64,000 nt of DNA from Carpediemonas membranifera (lineage: Eukaryota; Fornicata): positions 930,001 to 994,000 of the forward strand of contig JAHDYR010000038.1 of assembly GCA_019828565.1 (NCBI GenBank), written 5' to 3'. The position numbers and the translations under genes were made by a program. The notes under the pieces are model-generated. The model saw only the letters and a list, made by a program, of their open reading frames with translations, was not told the DNA's origin and made no database searches. Every line of letters starts with the position of its first letter. Within the stretch, counting starts at the first letter, position 1. Shown here piece after piece: positions 40,265-48,577 of the stretch.

Positions 40265-42949
40265 TCATCCCAGCTGGGCCCGGACCCTGAGCAGGCGGAT
40301 GAGTGCCCGCTGCTCCAAGGGCCCCGGGATGCGATACTTGAAAATTGCGTTGGCGAATGACTCGAATAAATCCGTCCCTGCCAAATCTAGCACACGATCG
40401 GTGACCACAGCGGCGACAGAACTGTCAACATCCATAGTCAGCCCGAGATACGTGGCGATGGTCTCCTGGGTGACCAGGTCCGACCGGCACATTGTCTTGC
40501 ACAGACTAATCATCCGATCAAACAGATCAATCGCGCCCACCCCAGCCCTGTGCTCCGCCTCCAGCACCCACAGCGGGTCCTTAGCTGTTCGGGCAATGCT
40601 GCATTCAAGCGAGCGCAGGCCGAGAGTCCGGGCGTGTCCGCCAAGCCTGACAAGCATGCGGGGCCGCATATGGTGCGAGCTGCGGCGGATCTCAGCGAGG
40701 GCGGTGCTGTGTGCACGGGCGGGGTCGACTCCAATCCAACGCGCCGGGCTCGAGTCATGACTCTCCGACTCTGACTCCGACTTTGACTCTGCCTGGGTGA
40801 TCGTCCTGTGGGCAATGTACATGCAGGCCATCGCATTGAGCTCGACCAGATCCCTGGGCCCGGCCGGCGGTTGAGAGTAGTCAGCAATGAGCAGCAGCTC
40901 GTCCAGGCCAAGTGCAGGCAAGAGCGAAGCAAAGTACGCCTGGTACTCGACGACTGCGGCCCCGTGGGGCACAGTCATCAGCAACCGGACAGCAGATTCC
41001 GGGGGGAGCGCGACAATCAGGGGGCGGTTGGCCACGAGCGCGTTGATGAGATCGTTCCGGTCGAGTATGGGGAGGAGCTCCATGAAGTCGACGCAGCCGC
41101 AGGACGCCAGGACATCAGCGATGAGCTTGGGGTACTTGCTGGCGACAGCTAGGGCCAGGCGTGAGTACCCGCACCCGAAGATCGTGTGGACGATGTCCGG
41201 CGTGGGGGACGCGTGCAGTAGATATGCAACGATCGACTCGGCCGGAGTCAAGTCGAACAAGTCGGCAAGCGGTGTTTCCGGCACCGGCAAGCCCGTGTCA
41301 TCACCGTTGACAAGCATGATAAACGCCAGAAGGCCCACAGCAACCGCCATCTCTCCACTGGGAGGCGGGTTGCCGCAAGTTTCGACGAGGCGCTGCAGCA
41401 TCCATGCCCGTGCCTTCGGGTCAGGCTCAGATTCAATCATTTTCGCAGCCAAAGAACGTACCAGATGCTGTGGCCCAAGGCCCTGCTCAATGATCTGCCT
41501 GTCAAGACAGGCGAAAGCCATGACGGCGGTGCGGAACGAGGGTGGGTTGTCAGTTGCCAACCGCTCGAAGACGGAGTAAATGTCTGCTTTGGTAGCACGC
41601 GACAGAATGGCCAGATCCTTGACAAAGCGGTCAGCAGATTCAAAATCAGATATCGGATCCTGAGATCTAGTTACCTTCTCCATGGCGAATCTGGCAGCGC
41701 CGTTCCTGATGCTTTCCTCTAGCGAGGACGCGCTGAGGGAATACACCCTCTTGCATGTCACCAGCAGCACCCTCGGGAAGCTGACAATGGCGTCCTTCGT
41801 CGGGGGAACCTGCGGCGTGTGCATGAGCATGGTGTGTGCCGGTAGATAGTCGACGTCCTTGCTCTCCAGGGGGATGTCAAAGGTGTCCTCGAGGTAGAAT
41901 GCGGAGTCCTCCGTCGACAGTCGGTTCGACAGCACCTTGACACGCACCCCAGTGTCGGTCTCAATGAGGGCGAGTGCGTATACGTTCCAGGGGAGCACGG
42001 CGACCACCCGCTCGCCGGGCAGACTCACGCTGCAGACACGCAGCGGGTGTACCGTCATCAGTGAGTCGTGCAGCAACATCGTCTGGTCCTCCGAGTCGAA
42101 CACGCCGAGTGTGTCGTCGTCCCGGGCGGGTACGACTGAGATGTTGTGTCGAGCAGAGTCGATCGTGGCGATCGAGGACATCAGGAACGGCCGCTTGCCC
42201 CAGTTGTCGATGACAACCGTGCCCTGGACCTCTAAGGGGAGCCGCAGGAGCGGGCCCTTGCACTGCACGAGTAGGCTGGTCCTTTGCTGCGGCTTCGAGT
42301 GCAGGATGGCGATCCCGGCGACAGGGAGACGCGGAATTGGTACGAATAGGGCTAGGGAGCCGGCGGACACGTCTATGAACGCTATGCCTGTCGATGTAAC
42401 GAGGATGATGAAGTGGCGGCCGTTGGGGGCCACCCACCAGAGCGTGCGGTCGCTCAGCGCGTGGTGGTTCACCCTGGAGGAGAAGCCTAGGGTCTCAGCA
42501 TCGAGTACACCGCTAAGCTTGACTGAGAATTGGGAGCATTGGGGCGTCGGCTTATTGCGGGGGTTGGCACTGCCTGGTGGAGGGATGTTGAGGGAGGGAT
42601 ACTCCTGTATGACGAAGGTGTAGAGGGAAGGGAAGATGTGCTCGAGGGAAAAGCAGGCGAACGTGCCCTGGACGGACGCTAGGATGACCCAGCGGGCATC
42701 TGGGGAAAAGATCATCTGAACAACCTCGCTGTTGGCTCTCTTGTGGTCCAGAGGGACGGTCCTAATGCATTTTGGGAACATGGATATCTCAAGGCTGATT
42801 GCTAGTGATCCATTGACGCCATCGTCCATGTAGGCAGCAACGAGGTAGACGGAGCGAAAGGAGAATGATGCAACGCATCTGATGACGACATTATTGTCTG
42901 GAGATACGTTGAGGAGCTCCTCGAGCTCTATTGGCCGGGAAGCGCTCAT
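40265..42949 (-). CDS. Beta-propeller plus alpha-solenoid protein, unknown family
   Basis: 894 residues, ATG at 42949 (MSASRPIELEELL). The first ~400 residues are strand-rich with WD-like blades (IFSPDARWVILASVQGTFAC; GRHFIILVTSTGIAFIDVS; VLPWNVYALALIETDTG). From about 430 on it is all helical with solenoid-like repeats. This propeller-solenoid plan is that of membrane-coat and tethering proteins (HOPS/CORVET subunits, nucleoporins, HPS-type). I cannot decide between them. A Ser/Glu run (ESKSESESESHDSS) interrupts the solenoid near residue 745. GC-rich with no sign of an intron. Confidence 0.6.
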   Translation of the reverse strand: MSASRPIELEELLNVSPDNNVVIRCVASFSFRSVYLVAAYMDDGVNGSLAISLEISMFPKCIRTVPLDHKRANSEVVQMIFSPDARWVILASVQGTFACFSLEHIFPSLYTFVIQEYPSLNIPPPGSANPRNKPTPQCSQFSVKLSGVLDAETLGFSSRVNHHALSDRTLWWVAPNGRHFIILVTSTGIAFIDVSAGSLALFVPIPRLPVAGIAILHSKPQQRTSLLVQCKGPLLRLPLEVQGTVVIDNWGKRPFLMSSIATIDSARHNISVVPARDDDTLGVFDSEDQTMLLHDSLMTVHPLRVCSVSLPGERVVAVLPWNVYALALIETDTGVRVKVLSNRLSTEDSAFYLEDTFDIPLESKDVDYLPAHTMLMHTPQVPPTKDAIVSFPRVLLVTCKRVYSLSASSLEESIRNGAARFAMEKVTRSQDPISDFESADRFVKDLAILSRATKADIYSVFERLATDNPPSFRTAVMAFACLDRQIIEQGLGPQHLVRSLAAKMIESEPDPKARAWMLQRLVETCGNPPPSGEMAVAVGLLAFIMLVNGDDTGLPVPETPLADLFDLTPAESIVAYLLHASPTPDIVHTIFGCGYSRLALAVASKYPKLIADVLASCGCVDFMELLPILDRNDLINALVANRPLIVALPPESAVRLLMTVPHGAAVVEYQAYFASLLPALGLDELLLIADYSQPPAGPRDLVELNAMACMYIAHRTITQAESKSESESESHDSSPARWIGVDPARAHSTALAEIRRSSHHMRPRMLVRLGGHARTLGLRSLECSIARTAKDPLWVLEAEHRAGVGAIDLFDRMISLCKTMCRSDLVTQETIATYLGLTMDVDSSVAAVVTDRVLDLAGTDLFESFANAIFKYRIPGPLEQRALIRLLRVRAQLG

Positions 42950-42984
42950 CTCTCCGCGTTATGATTATGAGTCCGTGAAGCAAG

Positions 42985-42995
42985 TTAAAGTGCAC
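42985..42995 (-). promoter_or_regulatory. Core promoter-like element GTGCACTTTAA before the propeller/solenoid gene
   Basis: 36 nt before the ATG on the gene's strand. Confidence 0.5.
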
Positions 42996-43267
42996 CCCAC
43001 GCCCATGTTCTTGGGGATGGTTGGGCCAGTCTGGAGCACTGTTGCTGTTCTGATAGCTGGCCCACCCCCACCGATTTGAGTCCCTTCCAGTGAGGCCAGA
43101 TGAGTGGACACCCGCCCCGTTGACGACGCCCAGTCACACAGTGCGGACAAACGCCACAACGCACTCCAGTCCAAGGTCCCTGCTAGGAATGCAACATGGA
43201 AACATTTAAAACATAAAATAAAGGAAATAAGGCCGACAAGAGCTGGCTCTACATCAATAAACTACGT

Positions 43268-44110
43268 CTACACCCGCTCATACAACTCCCGCCGAATCTG
43301 GTTCATGTAGCGGAGTTGCACAGCCATCTCGAACGCCTCCTTGTCCTGACCGTTGTCAAGAAGCTCTCCAAGCCGCTCGACTCTTGTAGCAATGTCCCTG
43401 TCCACATCCGAGAGCATGCCAGCCATTGCTTCAGCTGGGGCTTCCTCGATGGTCTCACGGGTCTCCATGACCTCCATGAGGAACATCGGGTCGAGGGGCA
43501 CTTGTTTGCTCATGTGTTCTTCCGAGATATCAAAGCCGCGGCGGGAAAGCATGTAGAAAGCACGCTGTTCTGGGTCCCGGAGCGTCCAGTAGGCCGTGTT
43601 GAGGATAGACGAATGCTCCTCGGCCATCTCCAGCTGATCGCCGCCGTTGCTGTGGAACTTGTCGGGGTGGACATGCATTTGAAGCTTGCGGTATCTCTTC
43701 TCCAAGCTTTTGAGATCCATCTTGAACTTTTCCACAAGTCCAAGGAGCTGGAAGAATGAGGCATCCTTCTTGGGAGGCATGAGGTGGTGGCAGCTGACAC
43801 AGAAGAAGTCGAACGGCTTGCTCTTGTTCGAAGAATGGGGGCAGCCGCACGAGCAGCACACGATGCTCCCGGCGGACAGATCGTCGATATTGTAGCTCTC
43901 TTCAGAGAACTGAGGGCAGGTGATGCATGTCTCGGAGCTTGGCGTCTTGCACTCGCTGCCAAGCTCTTGTGCAAGCGACGGATGGGCAGAGGCAGCATTT
44001 GAAAATGGGCGTACGTTGAAAATATTGCTCAGAGCAGGAGCAAATGTTGAACTGGAAAGGAATTGGCTCGTAAACCCGGAAAGCATGGTTCTTCGTTGAT
44101 CCGCATACAT
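43268..44110 (-). CDS. HSCB: HSCB/Jac1-type J-domain co-chaperone of Fe-S cluster assembly
   Basis: 280 residues from ATG 44110; a second ATG at 44086 (MLSGFTSQFLSSSTFAP) would give a typical Ser/Phe-rich organelle presequence. Residues ~80-115 carry two Cys pairs (CCSCGC and CVSCHH), the zinc/iron site found in animal and plant HSCB. The J-domain follows with the HPD tripeptide in MHVHPDKFHS. The HSCB-specific C-terminal three-helix domain (FLMEVMETRETIEEA; MNQIRRELYERV) binds the ISCU scaffold. HSCB stimulates the mitochondrial HSP70 in ISC-type cluster transfer. This implies a mitochondrion-related organelle with the ISC pathway. Confidence 0.92.
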   Translation of the reverse strand: MYADQRRTMLSGFTSQFLSSSTFAPALSNIFNVRPFSNAASAHPSLAQELGSECKTPSSETCITCPQFSEESYNIDDLSAGSIVCCSCGCPHSSNKSKPFDFFCVSCHHLMPPKKDASFFQLLGLVEKFKMDLKSLEKRYRKLQMHVHPDKFHSNGGDQLEMAEEHSSILNTAYWTLRDPEQRAFYMLSRRGFDISEEHMSKQVPLDPMFLMEVMETRETIEEAPAEAMAGMLSDVDRDIATRVERLGELLDNGQDKEAFEMAVQLRYMNQIRRELYERV

Positions 44111-44201
44111 GACGCAATGTAGCGCACATCAACGGCGATAAAAATGTTTAACATAGCTACTATCAATACGCAGCGAGCCCATGGCTTCCCAGCCCCGTCA
44201 T

Positions 44202-45017
44202 TCAGACCTTCCCCTTGTACTCGATCTTAACCTTGGCCACGACGTCCTGCGCGGTCATGCAGTCCGGGTAGACCGACTGCCAGTCATTCATGTGTTTGTG
44301 GGAGGTCAGGATGTGGTTGTAAAGGTGTTCCTTTCGAACAAACGTCTCACCGCACTGTGGCATGCGGCAGACGAACGGCCTGTCTCCTGTGTGCTTTCGT
44401 TTGTGAAAAATAAGCCTCTCCTTGCGACTAAAGGCCCTTCCACAGCCTTCCCACTCACATATCCACTGGTTCTCGCAGTGTACCTCCTTCATGTGGCGCT
44501 TAAGCTGCCCATTCGTCCCAAATGTTCGCTTACACTGGCTGCAAATGTACTTATCGAACGGATGGTTCTCATTGACATGCTGTACTATCTGAAGCACGCT
44601 CTTGACTACGACGTGGCAGTATGGGCATTGGATGTCCATTGCATGGTCGGGCATGTTCTCGAGCTGATCCATTGCCGCTTTCATATCGCTCATCGGAGCA
44701 CGCATGTGCGCGTTCAGGCGGTTTTTAGAGCCGTTGGGGCGGAGAACGGGCTTGAGCCTGAGCGCTGTGGGGAGGGGGGCCTTTGGATGGCTCATGGACG
44801 GCATTGAATGGGTATCGGTGCTTATTGGGGGGATGGGTGTCGGCTGTGGGGGTCCAAGATGCGCGTTCATAAGAATAGAGGGCTCGCGGAACGGTAGCGT
44901 GTCCAAATCATGGTCAATTTGCAGTTTGTGGTGATAGCCGGTGGGATCGACGCTGAGATTCGGCCCATCCATCATATGATGACGCTTATCGATGATAAAG
45001 TCATCATCTCCGAACAT
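44202..45017 (-). CDS. C2H2 zinc-finger protein
   Basis: 271 residues, ATG at 45017 (MFGDDDFIIDKRHHMM). The N-terminal 120 residues are Pro/Met/His-rich and probably unstructured. Four C2H2 fingers follow: CPYCHVVVKSVLQIVQHVNE, CSQCKRTFGTNGQLKRHMKE, CEWEGCGRAFSRKERLIFHK and CRMPQCGETFVRKEHLYNH, with a TGDRPF linker between the last two. TFIIIA/Zic-like CxxxxC spacing in fingers 3-4. Expected to bind DNA or RNA in the nucleus; targets unknown. Confidence 0.9.
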   Translation of the reverse strand: MFGDDDFIIDKRHHMMDGPNLSVDPTGYHHKLQIDHDLDTLPFREPSILMNAHLGPPQPTPIPPISTDTHSMPSMSHPKAPLPTALRLKPVLRPNGSKNRLNAHMRAPMSDMKAAMDQLENMPDHAMDIQCPYCHVVVKSVLQIVQHVNENHPFDKYICSQCKRTFGTNGQLKRHMKEVHCENQWICEWEGCGRAFSRKERLIFHKRKHTGDRPFVCRMPQCGETFVRKEHLYNHILTSHKHMNDWQSVYPDCMTAQDVVAKVKIEYKGKV

Positions 45018-45448
45018 TCTGCTCTGTTTGCCTCAAACACTGGCAGTTTCGATTATTGTCCAGAAGTCGGCATCGAAAATGAACCAATCATCGCGCGTTG
45101 ATCCGGGTCGAACAGCCTGCAAGTGTCGCGGTGGGTGGCGATGCTCGTGTGAAGAGTGCCGGGCCCAAAGCCGTGATTATTGGTATGACCAGACGAACGC
45201 CGGCTTGTCTGTGCGATGACCACAGACTCTTGCCTGTTCCCTGGCCGCGGACTCATTCACACTGTCGGGCAGCCGTGGGCCTGAGCCGGCGATTGGGGAG
45301 GTGGTCAGGGCCCTGTATCAACACAGCCACGCATTCTTACGGTGACTTTTATCCCAAATAATCAAATCTACACGCCAACGCAAAAACCAATCTAGCAAAA
45401 ACTACACCCAAAGTCAAGAAACAATCAAATCGAAACGATAACAACGGG
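45018..45448. other. Intergenic; nothing recognised
   Basis: Upstream of the zinc-finger gene and downstream of B56. Only short ORFs. Confidence 0.4.
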
Positions 45449-47218
45449 TCACACATCCGCGGTCTCGTAAGGCAGCAAGCTCAGCTTCCTCCTCTTTCTC
45501 TCCCCGATATCAGAGTCGGAGTCAGAGTCGCTGAAGTCGAGAATCAAGTCGTTCTCCAGCTCATCCCCGGTGACATTGTAAATCACAGCCGGAGGCAGGG
45601 CAAGCGCGGCTCTCTCCTTGGCGTGTGCGACCATGCTGCTGCGGGCATTCGCTGACTGGGCACACTGATCGAGGAGCGTCGCCCAATTCTCGACCGAGCG
45701 AACTCTGCTCTCGTTACAGGCCTCAGCAGCCTCCTTGAACGACCGCACCCGCTTATAAACGCCGACTGGGTCGACCCGAATCAGCCGATGGAGGGCCTTG
45801 GCGGCTGGTTTGGCCAAGCCCTCGTTCCAGTGGGCTAGAATCACGTATGCAAGGGGGTGGACGAGCCGGTCGAGCATCGGGCCAGGGAACAATGCGAGCA
45901 CACGCGTGAGGAAGAGGTCTTCGCTATTCAAAATCGCGATCGCGCGGTCAGAGATACGGAAATTATCGGATCTGATGCACTCGGGGAGAATCTTGAGGAG
46001 CATGGGAGCGATGGCGGGATATACATCTGGTGCAACTACACCCGCGATACACTCGAGCTCGTCAAGGAAGAACACTGCCTTGGCCGTGCAGGTTTGCGGG
46101 AAGACTCGGCAGAGATATGAGACAATGTCAACGCCCAGGAGTCCGCTGAACCTGGCCATCTGCACGGAGCACCGCAGCAGCTGCTCACTGAATGAGGAGA
46201 TGTTATCCGCCTTGTGCAGGGGCAGCAGGGTCTGCTTGAACAGACTCGCGTGCTCAGGCTTGAGAGGCATCGAAAACCCGTTGATTATTGAGCTATAGAT
46301 CTCCAAAAACTCGGGAATACCGCTAAATGGTTGTGAGGTGGCCATGAAGGTATGTATGGCGGCGTTCATCTGGCGTCTGATGAGGGGACGGTAGGCCGTC
46401 GCCTCGACGTAAATTCGATGGAGCGCGGTCTTCAGATAGTCCAGCTCGCGCGTATCTTCGGTGCTGAACTGGCCAATGAGCTTGGATATGAAGGAGGGCG
46501 GGAGCATCCTGTGGAACTGCTTCCGATCCATCGGGGACACCAGCACGCGGAGGAAAATCTCATAAATGGGCTGAAGAATCGGCCAGTTATGGTCAAGCTT
46601 GGGCTCATAGTAGGCCGGGTCAACTCCATCCGACTCTAGCCCGGACGCGGGCAGCGGTCTGAAGACGTTTGCCTGGAACATTCGAAAGAACGCCACGAGG
46701 GCCTCGGGCGTCCACAAGGGCCTGTCTGAGCTGCTAGGGAGTTGGGGGTTCTCGATATATCGCAGTATATCCATCAAGGCTTGGCGCTTCATTTCGCAGT
46801 AGGCATAAGTTCGCGAATTGGAAGCTGCGTCGTCAACGATGGGATTGGCACAGGTGCACTGCTTTAGCTTGCGGATTAAGAGTACTGGACGCTCTGTGCG
46901 TGGAACAATATTGAAATTAGGTAGCAGAAACGTATCAGAGAGGACATTCGGCTTACCGCTCGTGTCAACACTGAAAAAGTTCGCCAGAATTGGTGGCTTT
47001 TCACTAAAACTGGAATGCCTTCGACGCTTGTATTCCATTGGTGTCATGCAACCGTCTAGCGGTACCAGAAGGCACCATTCAGCTTTAGCTTCAATCTCAG
47101 CTTTTTTCTTGCACTCTCCCGGGCGGTCAAGAATCGAAATCCAGAAAGACTGGATCGCGACACCGGCTCTACTGCCCACCGGGGCCGTATCGGATATTTG
47201 CTTGGCCGGCATTGCCAT
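45449..47218 (-). CDS. PP2A regulatory subunit B56 (B')-like
   Basis: 589 residues, ATG at 47218 (MAMPAKQISDTAP). The central HEAT-like body follows B56 in order: HNWPILQPIYEIFLRVL, STEDTRELDYLKTALHRIY, IPEFLEIYSSIINGFSMPL, VFPQTCTAKAVFFLDELECI and LAYVILAHWNEG. B56 subunits direct PP2A to LxxIxE-containing substrates. The ~150-residue N-terminus and the acidic C-terminus (DFSDSDSDSDIGERKRRK) are specific to this protein; the latter could be a nuclear signal or phosphorylation site. Confidence 0.9.
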   Translation of the reverse strand: MAMPAKQISDTAPVGSRAGVAIQSFWISILDRPGECKKKAEIEAKAEWCLLVPLDGCMTPMEYKRRRHSSFSEKPPILANFFSVDTSGKPNVLSDTFLLPNFNIVPRTERPVLLIRKLKQCTCANPIVDDAASNSRTYAYCEMKRQALMDILRYIENPQLPSSSDRPLWTPEALVAFFRMFQANVFRPLPASGLESDGVDPAYYEPKLDHNWPILQPIYEIFLRVLVSPMDRKQFHRMLPPSFISKLIGQFSTEDTRELDYLKTALHRIYVEATAYRPLIRRQMNAAIHTFMATSQPFSGIPEFLEIYSSIINGFSMPLKPEHASLFKQTLLPLHKADNISSFSEQLLRCSVQMARFSGLLGVDIVSYLCRVFPQTCTAKAVFFLDELECIAGVVAPDVYPAIAPMLLKILPECIRSDNFRISDRAIAILNSEDLFLTRVLALFPGPMLDRLVHPLAYVILAHWNEGLAKPAAKALHRLIRVDPVGVYKRVRSFKEAAEACNESRVRSVENWATLLDQCAQSANARSSMVAHAKERAALALPPAVIYNVTGDELENDLILDFSDSDSDSDIGERKRRKLSLLPYETADV

Positions 47219-47252
47219 GGATTGCGGGGTTCATTTTTTGCGGGAGTGTGTC

Positions 47253-47263
47253 TTAAAGTGCGG
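47253..47263 (-). promoter_or_regulatory. Core promoter-like element CCGCACTTTAA before B56
   Basis: 35 nt before the ATG on the gene's strand. Confidence 0.5.
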
Positions 47264-47571
47264 TGACCATGGCGGAACCACTGCCGTTGGAGTAGAAGTA
47301 GTTCTGCCGTTGAGGTGCTGATTGTAAACATCCATGTTGCTGGGCTTGGAATTTCAGGAGGTTCTTTGTAATCAAAAGATCACGGAGCTAAGCATCTGGA
47401 ATATGCACGTTTCGGCCATTTGGTTGGCATCTGGCGGCGTGGTTAGGGTCCTGCTGCCACGAACAACCCATTGCCTCAGCGTGCCAGACATGCCTTATAA
47501 TATTGTCGCGGATTATCTCAGGAACTCGGTCAATTCCGGTCAAAGTTACAGAATTTACCTCTTTCGTCGCT

Positions 47572-48450
47572 CTAGACGTGGCATCCAGTGGCAAAGTGCG
47601 GCTTAAGGCCGAGTGCCCAGACAAGCAGCCACATGATAATGGACGAGTTGATCGGAATCATAAAATTGTCGTTGACGATAAACAACGTGCCATTGCACCA
47701 TAACTCAGTGAACCCGCACACGATGGCCCCCGCCAATGCGACGAGGACGGCGTAAAGAGGGCTGACCTTGAAGAGCAGGAGGCAGACCGTGCCGATGGTC
47801 GTGCAGATGCCGATGCAGCCAAGGAGCCCCTCGAGGGTCTTGGACTGGTAGATGCGGTGCCGACCAGCGATCATGCCGACCATTGCAGCGAATAGATCGC
47901 CGTACACTAGGTACAGGATGGCGATGCAGGCAAGGGGTGGCGGGAAGATGGCGAGAGTCGCTGCGCACCCAGAAAAGTAGTATGTTGTCCCGCTCACCTT
48001 GTTGTACTCCTTCTCGCGCATGATTGAGCCGAAGACGGAGATGAACCACTTGTTCACAGCCTCGGATGTGAAGCGGCTCAACTCGATACAAACGACAATC
48101 GTGGCCAAGAAAACGATGATGCCGACAAACAGGAGTCGCGGGAGGACGTTGAGGGAGGTGGAGCCGTAGTAGAGGAGGGGAATCGCTGTTCCCGCAAGGT
48201 GGAATTTCTTGCGGCGGAGCTCAAGTATTACCTTTGTTCTTTTGTCTGACGAAAGGCGGACATAGGTGATAAAGGAGTTGAAAGTGCCAAAATGCTTGGC
48301 CAGAAAGTACAGACCGGCGAAAAGAAAGGTCAGCGAAAGCGTCGTGTAGAAATACGGATCGCTCAGTGCTTTGAAGTTGATCGCCCACGGAATAAAATGG
48401 AACGTCGATCCCTCAAACCCTTGCGCTACCCAATCTATATCTATTTTCAT
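47572..48450 (-). CDS. DGK1/dolichol kinase-family membrane protein
   Basis: 292 residues, ATG at 48450 (MKIDIDWVAQGFEG), about 7 membrane segments. Signature blocks: ELRRKKFHLAGTAIPLLYY (R-K-x-F-H), YLVYGDLFAAMVGMIAGRH (GDxxAAxVG), SKTLEGLLGCI (KxxEG) and NDNFMIPINSS near the C-terminus (DNxxIP). These define the CTP-dependent lipid kinases, yeast Dgk1 and dolichol kinase. NDNFMIPI with KTLEG fits Dgk1-like diacylglycerol kinase somewhat better; dolichol kinase is possible, and a dolichyl-diphosphatase-like gene lies 4.3 kb away. Confidence 0.75.
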   Translation of the reverse strand: MKIDIDWVAQGFEGSTFHFIPWAINFKALSDPYFYTTLSLTFLFAGLYFLAKHFGTFNSFITYVRLSSDKRTKVILELRRKKFHLAGTAIPLLYYGSTSLNVLPRLLFVGIIVFLATIVVCIELSRFTSEAVNKWFISVFGSIMREKEYNKVSGTTYYFSGCAATLAIFPPPLACIAILYLVYGDLFAAMVGMIAGRHRIYQSKTLEGLLGCIGICTTIGTVCLLLFKVSPLYAVLVALAGAIVCGFTELWCNGTLFIVNDNFMIPINSSIIMWLLVWALGLKPHFATGCHV

Positions 48451-48497
48451 TCGATCGAAGACGGCGCGAAGCGGCGAGAAAAAAGCCTACCAAAGAC

Positions 48498-48508
48498 ATA
48501 AACTGCAC
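48498..48508 (-). promoter_or_regulatory. Core promoter-like element GTGCAGTTTAT before the DGK1-like gene
   Basis: 48 nt before the ATG on the gene's strand. Confidence 0.5.
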
Positions 48509-48577
48509 ACAACTCTCGAGCGGACTGCGCAGAACCAAGAGGGGCCGAGCTCAGCTGTTACAATACATGTTTTACAC

